Positions 14,934 through 22,670 of a DNA stretch of 41,091 bases are shown here, one piece after another (positions within the stretch are counted from its first letter, which is position 1; each line of letters opens with the position of its first letter). The notes below the pieces were generated by a model. It saw only the letters and a list, made by a program, of their open reading frames with translations, was not told the DNA's origin and made no database searches. The stretch covers positions 1-41,091 of IMG/VR virus record IMGVR_UViG_3300031718_000021. One strand, given 5' to 3'. Origin of the DNA: a virus. A program made the position numbers and the translations under genes.

Positions 14934-17120
14934 CTAAACTTGGGTTGATCCTTGCGGCTGCGGCTGATCCGGCGGAGCCGTAGCCTGCGCCAGCGCGATC
15001 TTCTGGTCGGTCTGCTGCGCGTCGTGCTGGTGTTCCATGGCCTGCAGTCCGGCTTCGTGCGCGGCGCCGTGGTTCTCTTTCCAGAAGGTCTCGTACATCT
15101 GTTGTTCCTGCGAAGCGTGCTGTGACTTTGCGGTGATCTCCGCGATCAGCACCTTGATGTCGTTTGCCAGCTGCGCCCGCTGGTTGTCGCCGTCTTCCTT
15201 CATCTGCTGAATCAGCATCTTGGTCTGCTGTTCGAGAACCTTTCCCGCCCGCTCCATGTGCAGCCCGGAGTTTTCCTGCATCGCCTGCTGCAACTGGGCC
15301 TGCAGCTGCTGAATCGCGGCCTGGGCTTGTGGCGGCATGTTCGGATCGGCCGGCGGCGGATCGAATACGTCCGCGATCTGCTGGCCGATCGGACCGAGTG
15401 TGGGACGCATGCGGATGCCGAGCGCGAAAACTTTGGCCGCCGGCGTTCCGGGTTGGGGAAGGTTGGCGATGTTCTCGATCAGCGAATCGACAAACTCGTC
15501 CTGCTCCTGGCGCTCCGAGTCCTGCGACGGGCCGGTCGAGAGCGTGACATCGAATTCGCCCTTGCCGGTGTGGAGATGCCCTGCGTCGAGGCCCTGCACC
15601 TCATAGCTGCCATCGTCGCGGAGAGGGTGCGAGGTGTTTCCGACGAGCTGCATCGTCGAGCGCTTGCCATCGGGCTGGCTGATCGGCATGTCGCGCTGGG
15701 TGTCGATGATCGGGGTGATCAGCTCATTCACCTGCCAGCCCACATTGTGCAGGAAGCCGTTTTCATAGCGGTCGATGAAGGGGAAGCTGCCGAGCGAGAT
15801 CATGTCGTCGATCTTCTCTAGCGCCACGCCGGATTTCTGATTCCGTCGCTGCGCGGCGTCGGGCAGAGGGCTGATGCCCATGCCAGCCTGGATTGCGCGA
15901 ACGGCGGCATCCTTTGCGATTTCCCATTCCTGGAAGTCCGGAGAAAAATTGTTGAACTGTGGGGGCGGGGCGGCCTGCTGTCCGCTGGCGTCGAGAATCA
16001 GGTCGTATTGCACGTAAGCGTGGGGAACCTTGGTGAGTTCGTCCCAGGCGTCTTTGTCAGTTTCAAACTGCCCGACCGCGCCAACAAACGGCGTCTTCGG
16101 AAGCTTGCCGGCCATCTCGCATTCGCCTGAGGCCAGATAATCGAGCAGCATCTGCGGATCGCGGGCGAAGCGCACCATCGAGAGCAGCTGCCGCTTGGCG
16201 ATGCCGCCTTCGGTGGTCCAGCGCTCCGGACCCAGGCAGGAGATGATGGGGATGCGGCTGCCATCCCAGGGCACCTCGTCGAGGATCTCGAGGCCGTTGG
16301 TCATGTACTGGAACACTTTCGGGATTTCGACTTTGCGATCGCGCTTCACTTCGCCGGTTACGCCGTGTTCCTTCGCGAGCTTCCATTCCTTCTCGTCGAA
16401 GATGACCGGCCCTTTTTCGGTCTCGATCAGCAGTAGAGTTTTAAAGCTCGACTGCACCTTCCAGAACTCGCCGCGCTGCACGTATTTCTCTTTGATCCAG
16501 TCGGTGATGGTCGAATCGTTCAAATCCTGATCGCCGAAGTCGGTGACGCGCGCCTTGGGATAGAGCTGCTTGAATTGGCTTTTGGGAATCAGCTCGAGCA
16601 GAAAGCCGTCTTTCACATCGCAGGCAGAGGGCTGCGTGTAATAGGGCGAAAGCAGCACCGTGTCCGGGTTCGCGATCGGCTTGATGAGAATTTCCTGATC
16701 GAAGCTGGAATCGTCTTTGTACTCGGTGCGGATCACAGCGTAGCCATACGAGCGTTCCGTCATCGACTGAAACGCGCCGAGGTAAATCGGCTGGGCTTGG
16801 GAGCGCTCTTCGATTCCCATGATCGCCGCCGAGCGTTTCTGCGCGTCCTGGTCGTTCGCTCCGCTGCCTTTGGGAATCGCCTTGATGGCGCGCTTCGATT
16901 TGCGCACGTTGCCGTTCACCTGGGCGAGAAACTGATTCAGCTGGTCAAGGTGAATGCAGGGGCGTCCTGAACCTTTGCGCGCGTCGCGATCTTCCTGGGT
17001 CCATGGGCCTTCGATCGAGATGGCACGCATGTCTTCGGCGGCTTCGTCGCGGATGTCCTTCCAGGCGTCGCGGTAGTCCTGGTAGCACTCGCGGATTTCT
17101 TTGGGATCGGGGGTGGACAC
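14934..17120 (-). CDS. Portal protein, P22 gp1 type
   Basis: This 728-residue protein starts with GTG at 17120. It has the P22-portal N-terminus (RPCIHLDQLNQFLAQVNGNV), the wing region (AGKLPKTPFVGAVGQF), and a long C-terminal coiled-coil (QAQAAIQQLQAQLQQAMQEN) that fits the barrel helices of large P22-like portals. The length is close to P22 gp1 (725). It forms the dodecameric DNA channel of the head. No SD is obvious before the GTG; the divergent start of a rightward gene lies 16 nt upstream. Confidence 0.85.
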   Translation of the reverse strand: MSTPDPKEIRECYQDYRDAWKDIRDEAAEDMRAISIEGPWTQEDRDARKGSGRPCIHLDQLNQFLAQVNGNVRKSKRAIKAIPKGSGANDQDAQKRSAAIMGIEERSQAQPIYLGAFQSMTERSYGYAVIRTEYKDDSSFDQEILIKPIANPDTVLLSPYYTQPSACDVKDGFLLELIPKSQFKQLYPKARVTDFGDQDLNDSTITDWIKEKYVQRGEFWKVQSSFKTLLLIETEKGPVIFDEKEWKLAKEHGVTGEVKRDRKVEIPKVFQYMTNGLEILDEVPWDGSRIPIISCLGPERWTTEGGIAKRQLLSMVRFARDPQMLLDYLASGECEMAGKLPKTPFVGAVGQFETDKDAWDELTKVPHAYVQYDLILDASGQQAAPPPQFNNFSPDFQEWEIAKDAAVRAIQAGMGISPLPDAAQRRNQKSGVALEKIDDMISLGSFPFIDRYENGFLHNVGWQVNELITPIIDTQRDMPISQPDGKRSTMQLVGNTSHPLRDDGSYEVQGLDAGHLHTGKGEFDVTLSTGPSQDSERQEQDEFVDSLIENIANLPQPGTPAAKVFALGIRMRPTLGPIGQQIADVFDPPPADPNMPPQAQAAIQQLQAQLQQAMQENSGLHMERAGKVLEQQTKMLIQQMKEDGDNQRAQLANDIKVLIAEITAKSQHASQEQQMYETFWKENHGAAHEAGLQAMEHQHDAQQTDQKIALAQATAPPDQPQPQGSTQV

Positions 17121-17129
17121 GGCTAAAAT
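17101..17129 (+). promoter_or_regulatory. Promoter of leaderless gene at 17136
   Basis: TTGGGA (17101-17106) and TAAAAT (17124-17129) are 17 bp apart. TAAAAT ends exactly 6 nt before the ATG at 17136. This is the best promoter of the leaderless set. It lies over the start of the portal gene on the other strand. Confidence 0.55.
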
Positions 17130-17135
17130 TCAGCG

Positions 17136-17411
17136 ATGAGTTGGGATTGGAATGGTTGCCCTAAGTGCGAATGCCAAGTATTTCGGATGGATTGTCGGCC
17201 CGAACATCCAGGGACATGCTGGTTTGGAACGTGCGACTGCTGCGGGAGCATTTGTGAATTTCGCACTGACGGACAGTTGAAACTCACTGGACCAGCACTG
17301 GCTTCGCCGCGCACTTCGGACACAAACACTTCTCATCATCGAAAACCCAGCCGGCCAGCCGCGCCCGGGCGTAGCCGTCCTGCTCATCCCACACCCGATG
17401 CCGCTGAGTGA
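17136..17411 (+). CDS. Cys-rich small protein (rightward microgene 5)
   Basis: The frame encodes 91 residues. The first half (MSWDWNGCPKCECQVFRMDC, then TCWFGTCDCCGSICEF) has ten Cys, at least two ribbon-like pairs. The second half is rich in Pro, Arg, Ser and His and overlaps the 3' end of the leftward gene ending at 17284 by 128 bp, so the natural gene may once have been shorter. No SD; see the promoter at 17101-17129. It sits between the portal and the gene after it, like the other microgenes. Confidence 0.6.
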   Translation: MSWDWNGCPKCECQVFRMDCRPEHPGTCWFGTCDCCGSICEFRTDGQLKLTGPALASPRTSDTNTSHHRKPSRPAAPGRSRPAHPTPDAAE

Positions 17412-17997
17412 GGTGGCAGGCGGAGCATTCGAGCGTCATCGTGGCGCGCCCGGGAACGTGCTTTGCGCAGTAGGTTTTCAACACGCCATTGCGTTCGGCC
17501 CAGCGCCAACCGGCAGCCTGCGCGTCTTTCCTAGCCTGTTTGCGAGTCACAGCAGGAAAAGCTCCGAGCACGGTGCAGTGAGTGCAGACGAATTCCATCA
17601 CGCCTTTGGCTTCCGCGTGTTTCTGCGCTTCAATGGCTTCCTGCGCCGCTTTCTCCAGTTTGTATTCGTCGGATTCCACTTCGCCGACCTTGAACGGCTG
17701 CGGCCAATGAGGATTGTCTTTGTGGATCACATCCCACTGTTCGCGCTCGGCCTTTTCGTGGATCTCGTGCTCGTAGACGTCGAGCGGCTTGGCGATGAAA
17801 CTCAGCTTGGGAGCAATAGCTTCATAGGCGATGCGGCGCTGATCGGGCCTCGTACTCATAAGCAACCCGCGAAAAGAATCGTGGGTGCGGTAGAGCGTCG
17901 CGATCTGAGAGAAGAGATTCGGATCGTCGATGCCACCGAAGCCAACTTTCTTGAGCTCGTGGTTGATGCGCTGGCGCTGATCGAGAGAGATCGACAT
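17284..17997 (-). CDS. Zinc-ribbon protein of the head region
   Basis: This 237-residue protein has an N-terminal helical part (MSISLDQRQRINHELKKVGF) and a C-terminal Cys-rich part with CTHC, YCAKH, CSAC and CPKC, consistent with two zinc ribbons. Between them lies WAERNGVLKTYC. No enzymatic motif is seen. It starts at 17997 directly after the stop of the previous gene (TAGATG) and comes before the portal. Possible roles are DNA or protein binding during packaging; unknown. Confidence 0.6.
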   Translation of the reverse strand: MSISLDQRQRINHELKKVGFGGIDDPNLFSQIATLYRTHDSFRGLLMSTRPDQRRIAYEAIAPKLSFIAKPLDVYEHEIHEKAEREQWDVIHKDNPHWPQPFKVGEVESDEYKLEKAAQEAIEAQKHAEAKGVMEFVCTHCTVLGAFPAVTRKQARKDAQAAGWRWAERNGVLKTYCAKHVPGRATMTLECSACHLTQRHRVWDEQDGYARARLAGWVFDDEKCLCPKCAAKPVLVQ

Positions 17998-18420
17998 CTA
18001 CTCTTCGCCTTCCGCTTCGGCCTCGCCCTTGCCGCCACCTTCCCCCGTCATTCCCAGGTGATCGGCGATGTGATCCAGCATGTCGCCATGAGTCGAGCTC
18101 TGCCCTTTGGCGTCGAAAGGGAAGCTGTGATGGGTCTCTTCCATGAACGCGCCGGAGGGCGAGGTCTTAGAGGGCATCATCTCGTGGTGGACGGTGTGGC
18201 CGGTGACTGCGCTTTTCGGGCCGCGGTGGATTTCGATACGCATGGAGCGGATTTTCGCTTTCGGTGCTTTCATAGCTGCCTCGTGTTTTGCTTCCATCTC
18301 GCGGCCTTTGGCCGTTTCTTTTGAGCCGTGCATCGCGCCGATCTTGTTCATCACCTTGAAGGGGATGGCGGAGTTCTCCCCGTACTCTTTCTTCAGTTTG
18401 GTTTCGAGAAATTTAGGCAT
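17998..18420 (-). CDS. Hypothetical Lys/Glu-rich protein
   Basis: This 140-residue protein starts MPKFLETKLKKEYGENSAIP at 18420, coupled to the preceding gene by TGATG. A Met/His/Lys-rich middle contains GPKSAVTGHTVHHEMMP, and the C-terminus is Gly/Glu-rich (EGGGKGEAEAEGEE). A longer frame to 18513 is not supported. A GGGAG lies 11 nt before the start. No family recognised. Confidence 0.55.
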   Translation of the reverse strand: MPKFLETKLKKEYGENSAIPFKVMNKIGAMHGSKETAKGREMEAKHEAAMKAPKAKIRSMRIEIHRGPKSAVTGHTVHHEMMPSKTSPSGAFMEETHHSFPFDAKGQSSTHGDMLDHIADHLGMTGEGGGKGEAEAEGEE

Positions 18421-18569
18421 CAGCGTTTCACTCCCAGCCCCTGCGAACACGGGGGGCAGTAAGCCAGCACAGTTCTTTCGGTCACGACCAGGTTGCGCCC
18501 GCACTTCCCGCACGGGAGCACCTTCGTGCTGCGCGGGATCTCGATTACCTTGGCTTCGCTGCTGCCCAT
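18420..18569 (-). CDS. Small zinc-ribbon protein (49 residues)
   Basis: MGSSEAKVIEIPRSTKVLPC is followed by GKCGRNLVV and later YCPPCSQGLG, a CxxC...CxxC zinc ribbon. It overlaps its neighbours on both sides: its start lies 25 bp inside the gene ending at 18545 and its stop shares TGATG with the next start. This gives strong evidence of a real cistron. No function can be read from the sequence. Confidence 0.65.
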   Translation of the reverse strand: MGSSEAKVIEIPRSTKVLPCGKCGRNLVVTERTVLAYCPPCSQGLGVKR

Positions 18570-18742
18570 CGCTTACACCATCCGTTCAGATAAATCGGAT
18601 TCTTCACAGCTTCACAGCGCGTCCCGCCGAGCGCCTCGATCACATGCTTGCAGTTGCCGCAGTCTTCGCCAGGATGTTCCGAGGTGCGCTCGTACTCGAC
18701 TTCCTTGTGCGAGAGCTTCTCGGACTCGGGGCGTTCGGCCAT
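18545..18742 (-). CDS. HiPIP-like four-cysteine small protein
   Basis: This 65-residue protein contains CGNCKHV, then TRCEAV and, about a dozen residues on, LNGWCKRWA. The CxxC...C...GWCxxW layout matches high-potential iron-sulfur protein-like sequences that recur as small phage genes. Whether a 4Fe-4S cluster or zinc is bound cannot be told. The N-terminus is charged and has no signal peptide, unlike most classical HiPIPs, so a cytoplasmic or virion role is more likely. It lies next to structural genes. Confidence 0.6.
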   Translation of the reverse strand: MAERPESEKLSHKEVEYERTSEHPGEDCGNCKHVIEALGGTRCEAVKNPIYLNGWCKRWAAAKPR

Positions 18743-18750
18743 TTAAAAAG

Positions 18751-19134
18751 CTACGCTCCGATGGTGACGGATTGCAGGTTTTGCACGTACCACTTGCCGT
18801 TATAGGCGACCAAGTCAATCGCGCCGCCGATCTGCGCGGGCCAGGTCGCTTTGTTCACGTTGCCGGCGCCGTCCTCGAATAACCCGGTCGCAGTCAAGGT
18901 GTGGGCGTTCGCGGTCGAAGAGAGGATCTCGATGCAGAGCCCGTCATCGGCGCCGGCCGTGGGCGCCGCCAAAGTCAGCGCTGCGACTCCGGCCTTGGTG
19001 ATCATGTAGCGGCCGGCGGTATGGGGATCGATCGCGCCCGAAGCGGGCAAGAGGTTCAACGGACCGCCGAGCATTTTGTTGATGGCGTCCTGCGAGAGCA
19101 CGCCGGGGTAGACAGTTGAAGGTGATGGAGACAT
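18751..19134 (-). CDS. Hypothetical beta-rich head-region protein
   Basis: This 127-residue protein starts MSPSPSTVYPGVLSQDAINK. The rest is beta-rich (VAALTLAAPTAGADDGLCIE, then HTLTATGLFEDGAGNVNKAT, then AIDLVAYNGKWYVQNL). This pattern resembles small decoration or fibre-tip domains of phages. No enzyme motif. It sits between the Met/Gln-rich gene and the HiPIP-like gene; probably a minor virion protein. Confidence 0.55.
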   Translation of the reverse strand: MSPSPSTVYPGVLSQDAINKMLGGPLNLLPASGAIDPHTAGRYMITKAGVAALTLAAPTAGADDGLCIEILSSTANAHTLTATGLFEDGAGNVNKATWPAQIGGAIDLVAYNGKWYVQNLQSVTIGA

Positions 19135-19174
19135 AAGAGTTTTCCTCGTTGGAATTTGAAATTGAAATCTGTAA

Positions 19175-19516
19175 TCAGCGCGCCATCATCATCCGGCGCA
19201 TATTGTTCTGCATCGGTTGAGCCTGCATCGCTTGCGGCTGCATCTGGGCGAGCGGCTGGGCTTGCGTTTGGGGCTGAACCGGTCCACTCATCACTGGCTG
19301 CGGCAGCATCACCGGCGCCTGTCCGGGCATCATTCTGGGATCAAAAGGACGGGCCAGCGCGTTATTCACCGGAGCCATCGTCGATTGCGGAGACATCGAT
19401 TGCGGAGACATCGACTGTGGAGGTTGCGGAGAAGTCTGGACCGGTTGCGCGGGGCCAGGCGGCTGCATTCCCATTCCCGAGAGGCGCTCGGCCAGCGAGT
19501 TTTGCATCGGCATCAT
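19175..19516 (-). CDS. Pro/Gln/Met-rich low-complexity protein
   Basis: This 113-residue protein consists mostly of Pro, Gln, Met and Ser with repeats such as QSMSPQSMSPQS and QTQAQPLAQMQPQAMQAQ. It ends NNMRRMMMAR. The start at 19516 overlaps a tight ATGATG just after the TerL stop at 19521. It is probably disordered; a binding or packaging accessory is possible. The repeated sequence is visible in the DNA between 19380 and 19420 as 15-bp units. Function unknown. Confidence 0.5.
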   Translation of the reverse strand: MMPMQNSLAERLSGMGMQPPGPAQPVQTSPQPPQSMSPQSMSPQSTMAPVNNALARPFDPRMMPGQAPVMLPQPVMSGPVQPQTQAQPLAQMQPQAMQAQPMQNNMRRMMMAR

Positions 19517-19520
19517 GCCA

Positions 19521-21044
19521 TCAGCCCCACGGAGAGTGCGTCTTCTTTGTCTTCGCTAGGGCGTTGGCTTTCTTTGGAGCGACTGGCATCGCGAAGGTGA
19601 GTGCGAGGGCATCGGCATCGTCCGGCGAACTGGAATCGATTCCCAGTTTAGCCAGGCGCTTTTTCATCAGGTCTTTTGGTTCGAGCTTCACCCGCTGGCC
19701 GTTTCCAATCGACTGCGGCTTCGCGAGATCAGCGGCCAAGCCTGGATCGCGATCGATGGCGCCGCTCTCCCGCAACCATGCCTTCATACAGCCCCACATC
19801 TCATCGCGGCGGTAGGTGTAGTGAATCGAGTCGATAGCGTCGTGGCCGAAGTTGATCTCCATCACGTTCTTATGGCCGAGCGCACGGACGCCGGCAACGA
19901 CTGCGCCGGCATTGCCTCCAACTCCGGAGCCATCGACGAACATCATCGCGACTTTTTCTCCGTTGTAGGTGCGCGCCAGAACGTCGGCAAGTTTCCCCAC
20001 CATGACCGCGGCGTCACGAGTGAATTCACCTTTCACCCGGATCGGGGGGATCGAGCGAGCGTCCGCGCCTTTACGGAAGCGGATCACGTTCTCGTCTGCG
20101 CCACCCCAGGCGAAATCCACGCCGACCACGAGGGCGTCGGTCGACAGTGAAACTGCTTTGTGCTGCTGCGCCAACGAGATGGTTTCGAGATCAATGAACT
20201 GACCTTCGCCGCCTTTCGGAAACAGGCCGCGCGCGCGCACCCGGAAATAATCGGAATCTTCGTCGCCGTTGCACTCTTTCAGCCAGTCCGCGATTTCTTT
20301 CAGGTCGCAGCCTTCCACCGTGCGCGAGTCGATCACACGATAGGTGCCTTCAGTGCGCATCGAGCCAAAAACCCGCTCGTAAAACTCTCCCGTGTTGTGT
20401 GTGGGATTGCCGATCGCAAATAGAATGCGCTCGGTGAGGGCATCGGTGAGGCCACCACGCGCCACTTTGAAAATCTCGGCCGGGATCGGGCTCGCCTCTT
20501 CAAAGCCGTACATCATGCGGCGCAGGGAATTATGTTTTCCCGCGAAGGCTTGCGAGTTCTCCATCGACCAAGGTACGAAATCTAAACGCCAGGTCTGTTC
20601 GTGGCGGTCATCGTTGGCCTTGATCGAGGAAACGTTGGGGGTAAACCAGTGCGAATTGATGGCGAGGCGGAACCAGCGGGAGAATTCGGGCGAGGTTGTT
20701 CCGGTGAGCTGGCGGTCGGTGTTCGCCGTGATGCGCGCCATCGCATCAAGAAAGGTGGACTGGTTCCACCAGGCGAGGAAGGCGACCAGAGTAGTTTTGC
20801 CGGGACCGTGCCCCGAGCTGATCCAGCGCTGGTACACCTGATAGCGCGTCTCGGGATTCTGCAGCCAGGCGCCGAGCCGATCGAGCTCTTCGCACTGCCA
20901 GATGCGCGGTCCTTTGAACGGCGCGAGCTCGCCTTCGCCCCATGGGAAGCCGTACATCACGGCGCCGAGCGGATCCCAGCGGAACTCCGCCAGGCGCTCG
21001 CGCAGCTCCTGCTCGTAGTCGACGTTATGCGCGGTTGCGGACAA
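19521..21044 (-). CDS. terL: Terminase large subunit
   Basis: This 507-residue DNA-packaging motor has a Walker A motif GHGPGKTT (residues 78-85), a Walker B-like MYGFEEAS (178-185), and an RNase H-type nuclease domain with VGVDFAWGGADEN (Asp310), MFVDGSG (Asp371) and SSPDDADAL (Asp475/476/478). The start is TTG at 21044, inside the upstream gene, with GAGGA about 10 nt before. It cuts and pumps DNA through the portal. Overlap with the TerS-like gene is 20 bp. Confidence 0.9.
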   Translation of the reverse strand: MSATAHNVDYEQELRERLAEFRWDPLGAVMYGFPWGEGELAPFKGPRIWQCEELDRLGAWLQNPETRYQVYQRWISSGHGPGKTTLVAFLAWWNQSTFLDAMARITANTDRQLTGTTSPEFSRWFRLAINSHWFTPNVSSIKANDDRHEQTWRLDFVPWSMENSQAFAGKHNSLRRMMYGFEEASPIPAEIFKVARGGLTDALTERILFAIGNPTHNTGEFYERVFGSMRTEGTYRVIDSRTVEGCDLKEIADWLKECNGDEDSDYFRVRARGLFPKGGEGQFIDLETISLAQQHKAVSLSTDALVVGVDFAWGGADENVIRFRKGADARSIPPIRVKGEFTRDAAVMVGKLADVLARTYNGEKVAMMFVDGSGVGGNAGAVVAGVRALGHKNVMEINFGHDAIDSIHYTYRRDEMWGCMKAWLRESGAIDRDPGLAADLAKPQSIGNGQRVKLEPKDLMKKRLAKLGIDSSSPDDADALALTFAMPVAPKKANALAKTKKTHSPWG

Positions 21045-21465
21045 GATGGATGCGTTCCTCGGCCTTTTGCATAGCCAGTCTCATGCCTTCGCCCAGGGTG
21101 AGCGTGTGATTCACTTCCAAGGGTTTATCGTGCAAGTGGTTCACGGTTTGAACTGCTCTGCCAAAGGCTCGATCTTCGAGGTAGTGCAGCAAATTGATGA
21201 GCGGGATGATCGAAAACCGGCCCTGGTAGTCGGGACCTGTGATGGCGCCTTTTTCCTTTTCACTGAGCGAGCCGTCTTTGTTGAGTCCCAGTCGCCGGCG
21301 TTCGAGATCGATCATCGAGAGCCAGAGCTGCTCCGCCTTCGCCTGGGCCAGCACCCTGGCAGCAACGTTCGCGTTGGTCGGCCGAGTCGATTTTGGCCGG
21401 CCCATTTTGGGGCAGTTGCCACATTTGCAGTCAGCTGGGTGTTTTCGAGATCCGCCTTGCGCCAT
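21025..21465 (-). CDS. Terminase small subunit-like protein
   Basis: This 146-residue protein lies directly before TerL and overlaps it by 20 bp. The N-terminus has CKCGNCPKMGRPKSTRP, a Cys-rich knuckle followed by a basic arm, suitable for DNA binding. The rest is helical (AARVLAQAKAEQLWLSMIDL) with a charged C-terminus. No signature proves TerS; position and DNA-binding features support it. The leader before the ATG at 21465 has no SD and carries one copy of the 11-bp repeat that flanks the recombinase. Confidence 0.6.
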   Translation of the reverse strand: MAQGGSRKHPADCKCGNCPKMGRPKSTRPTNANVAARVLAQAKAEQLWLSMIDLERRRLGLNKDGSLSEKEKGAITGPDYQGRFSIIPLINLLHYLEDRAFGRAVQTVNHLHDKPLEVNHTLTLGEGMRLAMQKAEERIHLVRNRA

Positions 21466-21474
21466 ATAAAAGCA

Positions 21475-22106
21475 AAAGAAGCTAAGCTGGGATCTCCCCC
21501 AGGGCGACCCGAACTTTCTCGTCGACGACGGTCTTTTTCGGGTGCATGTACACGCTCAGGGAATCCAGGCTTTTGTGTCCGCTGCGATTCTGAAGCTCTT
21601 CAAGTGGCAGATTCTGCCGGAGATATTCGATGATGGAATGTTTCAGAGTGTGGGGATGGCAGTATAGTTCCGGCAATCCCGCCAGCGCGCCGTAGAGGTG
21701 CATCTTGCGCTGGAAGGTCCGCGCGGTGATCGGAAACAGCTTTTGCTTTCCCGGCGTCGAGCGGCACAAAGCTAACAGCGATTCGCGCTCATTGAGCAGC
21801 GGATTCTCGTGCTCGACGAGCTCGTCTTCGACAGGGTTCGAATTCTTCAGACGCTTCAGAACCAGCTTCGTCCCGATCACATTCGAAGCCGACAATCCGG
21901 GATAATGAGCGGTCTTTTTCTCGTTTGTTTTCTTGTTCTTCCATGTGACAGAACCGCCGACAATTTCGTGCGCCCGGAGCGCGTGAAGGAAGGCCACGAG
22001 GATCATCAACCAGTCGCGCTCGTTCCTCTGTTTCGCTGCTTTCAGCAGCGCGAGGACCCCGGCCATTTCGAAGAAGTGCGGCATAGCTTAATCAGAAAGA
22101 AGCTAA
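21475..22106. repeat. 11-bp direct repeats flanking the recombinase gene
   Basis: AAAGAAGCTAA is present at 21475-21485 and 22096-22106, one on each side of the recombinase gene. Both copies lie in the leader of the next leftward gene (TerS and the recombinase). It may be a duplicated leader, a target-site duplication or an att-type core. Chance is possible at this length. Confidence 0.5.
21482..22084 (-). CDS. Small tyrosine recombinase with Arg-to-Lys change
   Basis: This 200-residue protein is the catalytic domain of a tyrosine recombinase. It has ALRAHEI (Arg37), HPHTLKHS (His145, Lys148), SGHKSLDS (His170) and LSVYMHPK (Tyr179). The HxxR box reads HTLKH, with Lys148 in place of the catalytic Arg. 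It lacks the N-terminal core-binding domain. It could integrate the phage or resolve DNA. The substitution may reduce or alter activity. Next to it are the direct repeats at 21475 and 22096 and a terminator at 22114-22144. No tRNA is present. Confidence 0.75.
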   Translation of the reverse strand: MPHFFEMAGVLALLKAAKQRNERDWLMILVAFLHALRAHEIVGGSVTWKNKKTNEKKTAHYPGLSASNVIGTKLVLKRLKNSNPVEDELVEHENPLLNERESLLALCRSTPGKQKLFPITARTFQRKMHLYGALAGLPELYCHPHTLKHSIIEYLRQNLPLEELQNRSGHKSLDSLSVYMHPKKTVVDEKVRVALGEIPA

Positions 22107-22113
22107 AAGAAGC

Positions 22114-22144
22114 AAAAAATGTCCGAGTTCAACAAATTCGGACA
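22114..22144 (-). terminator. Terminator of the left early operon
   Basis: On the minus strand TGTCCGA (22144-22138) pairs with TCGGACA (22126-22120) over an 11-nt loop, followed by six T (22119-22114). It ends transcription from the gene at 22147-22407 before the recombinase. Confidence 0.75.
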
Positions 22145-22146
22145 CG

Positions 22147-22407
22147 CTAGGCGCGAAGTTGCGCGCGGAACTCACCCAGACAGAGGCAGCCGCACTCCAC
22201 GCACTCTTTGTGCTGGCCGTAGAGACAGGCTTCGCAAATCGGCGAGGCACGCCTCGAGTACCTGATCGCGGTTCGATCCGGGGCCCGCCTGGTCTTCCTG
22301 GTTCCCAGTTTCTGCAAGCGCAGGAAGTAATCCGGGTTGATTGCGATCGGGATCTCGCGCGGCATCGCCGGCGCTTCGGGAACAACGTAGGTGTCTGCCG
22401 TGCTCAT
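22147..22407 (-). CDS. Cys-rich small protein
   Basis: This 86-residue protein starts MSTADTYVVPEAPAMPREIP and ends in a Cys cluster: ICEACLYGQHKECVECGCLC. The two pairs plus the His suggest a zinc-binding domain. The start at 22407 overlaps the preceding stop as ATGA. A longer frame to 22491 is not needed. Function unknown. Confidence 0.6.
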   Translation of the reverse strand: MSTADTYVVPEAPAMPREIPIAINPDYFLRLQKLGTRKTRRAPDRTAIRYSRRASPICEACLYGQHKECVECGCLCLGEFRAQLRA

Positions 22408-22670
22408 TGGAAAAATCGTGAGGCGAACAGGACGATCTCCGGCAATCGCGCCAGCGCTGCCGTGACCAGGGCGACGATGATCTGCCCCCACAGCTCCCGA
22501 TCTTCGCGTTCTCGCAGTTTGGCGAATATCAGGTTGATATTGCGCAGCAGCACTTCGCTCGAGTAGCGCTCCGTGTACTGCTTGCTGCGATCGTGTTTCC
22601 CATAGGTGCCGAGGCGCTTGGCTAATTCGATTGCTGCCTGGTGGGGATTATCGGGCAAGGTGAAACTCAT
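22404..22670 (-). CDS. Small membrane-associated protein
   Basis: This 88-residue protein has a charged N-terminal half (MSFTLPDNPHQAAIELAKRL) and a hydrophobic C-terminal part (LWGQIIVALVTAALARLPEI, then VLFASRFFQ), which may be a membrane segment. It directly follows the previous stop (TAAATG) and is coupled to the next gene by ATGA. No family recognised. Confidence 0.5.
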   Translation of the reverse strand: MSFTLPDNPHQAAIELAKRLGTYGKHDRSKQYTERYSSEVLLRNINLIFAKLREREDRELWGQIIVALVTAALARLPEIVLFASRFFQ

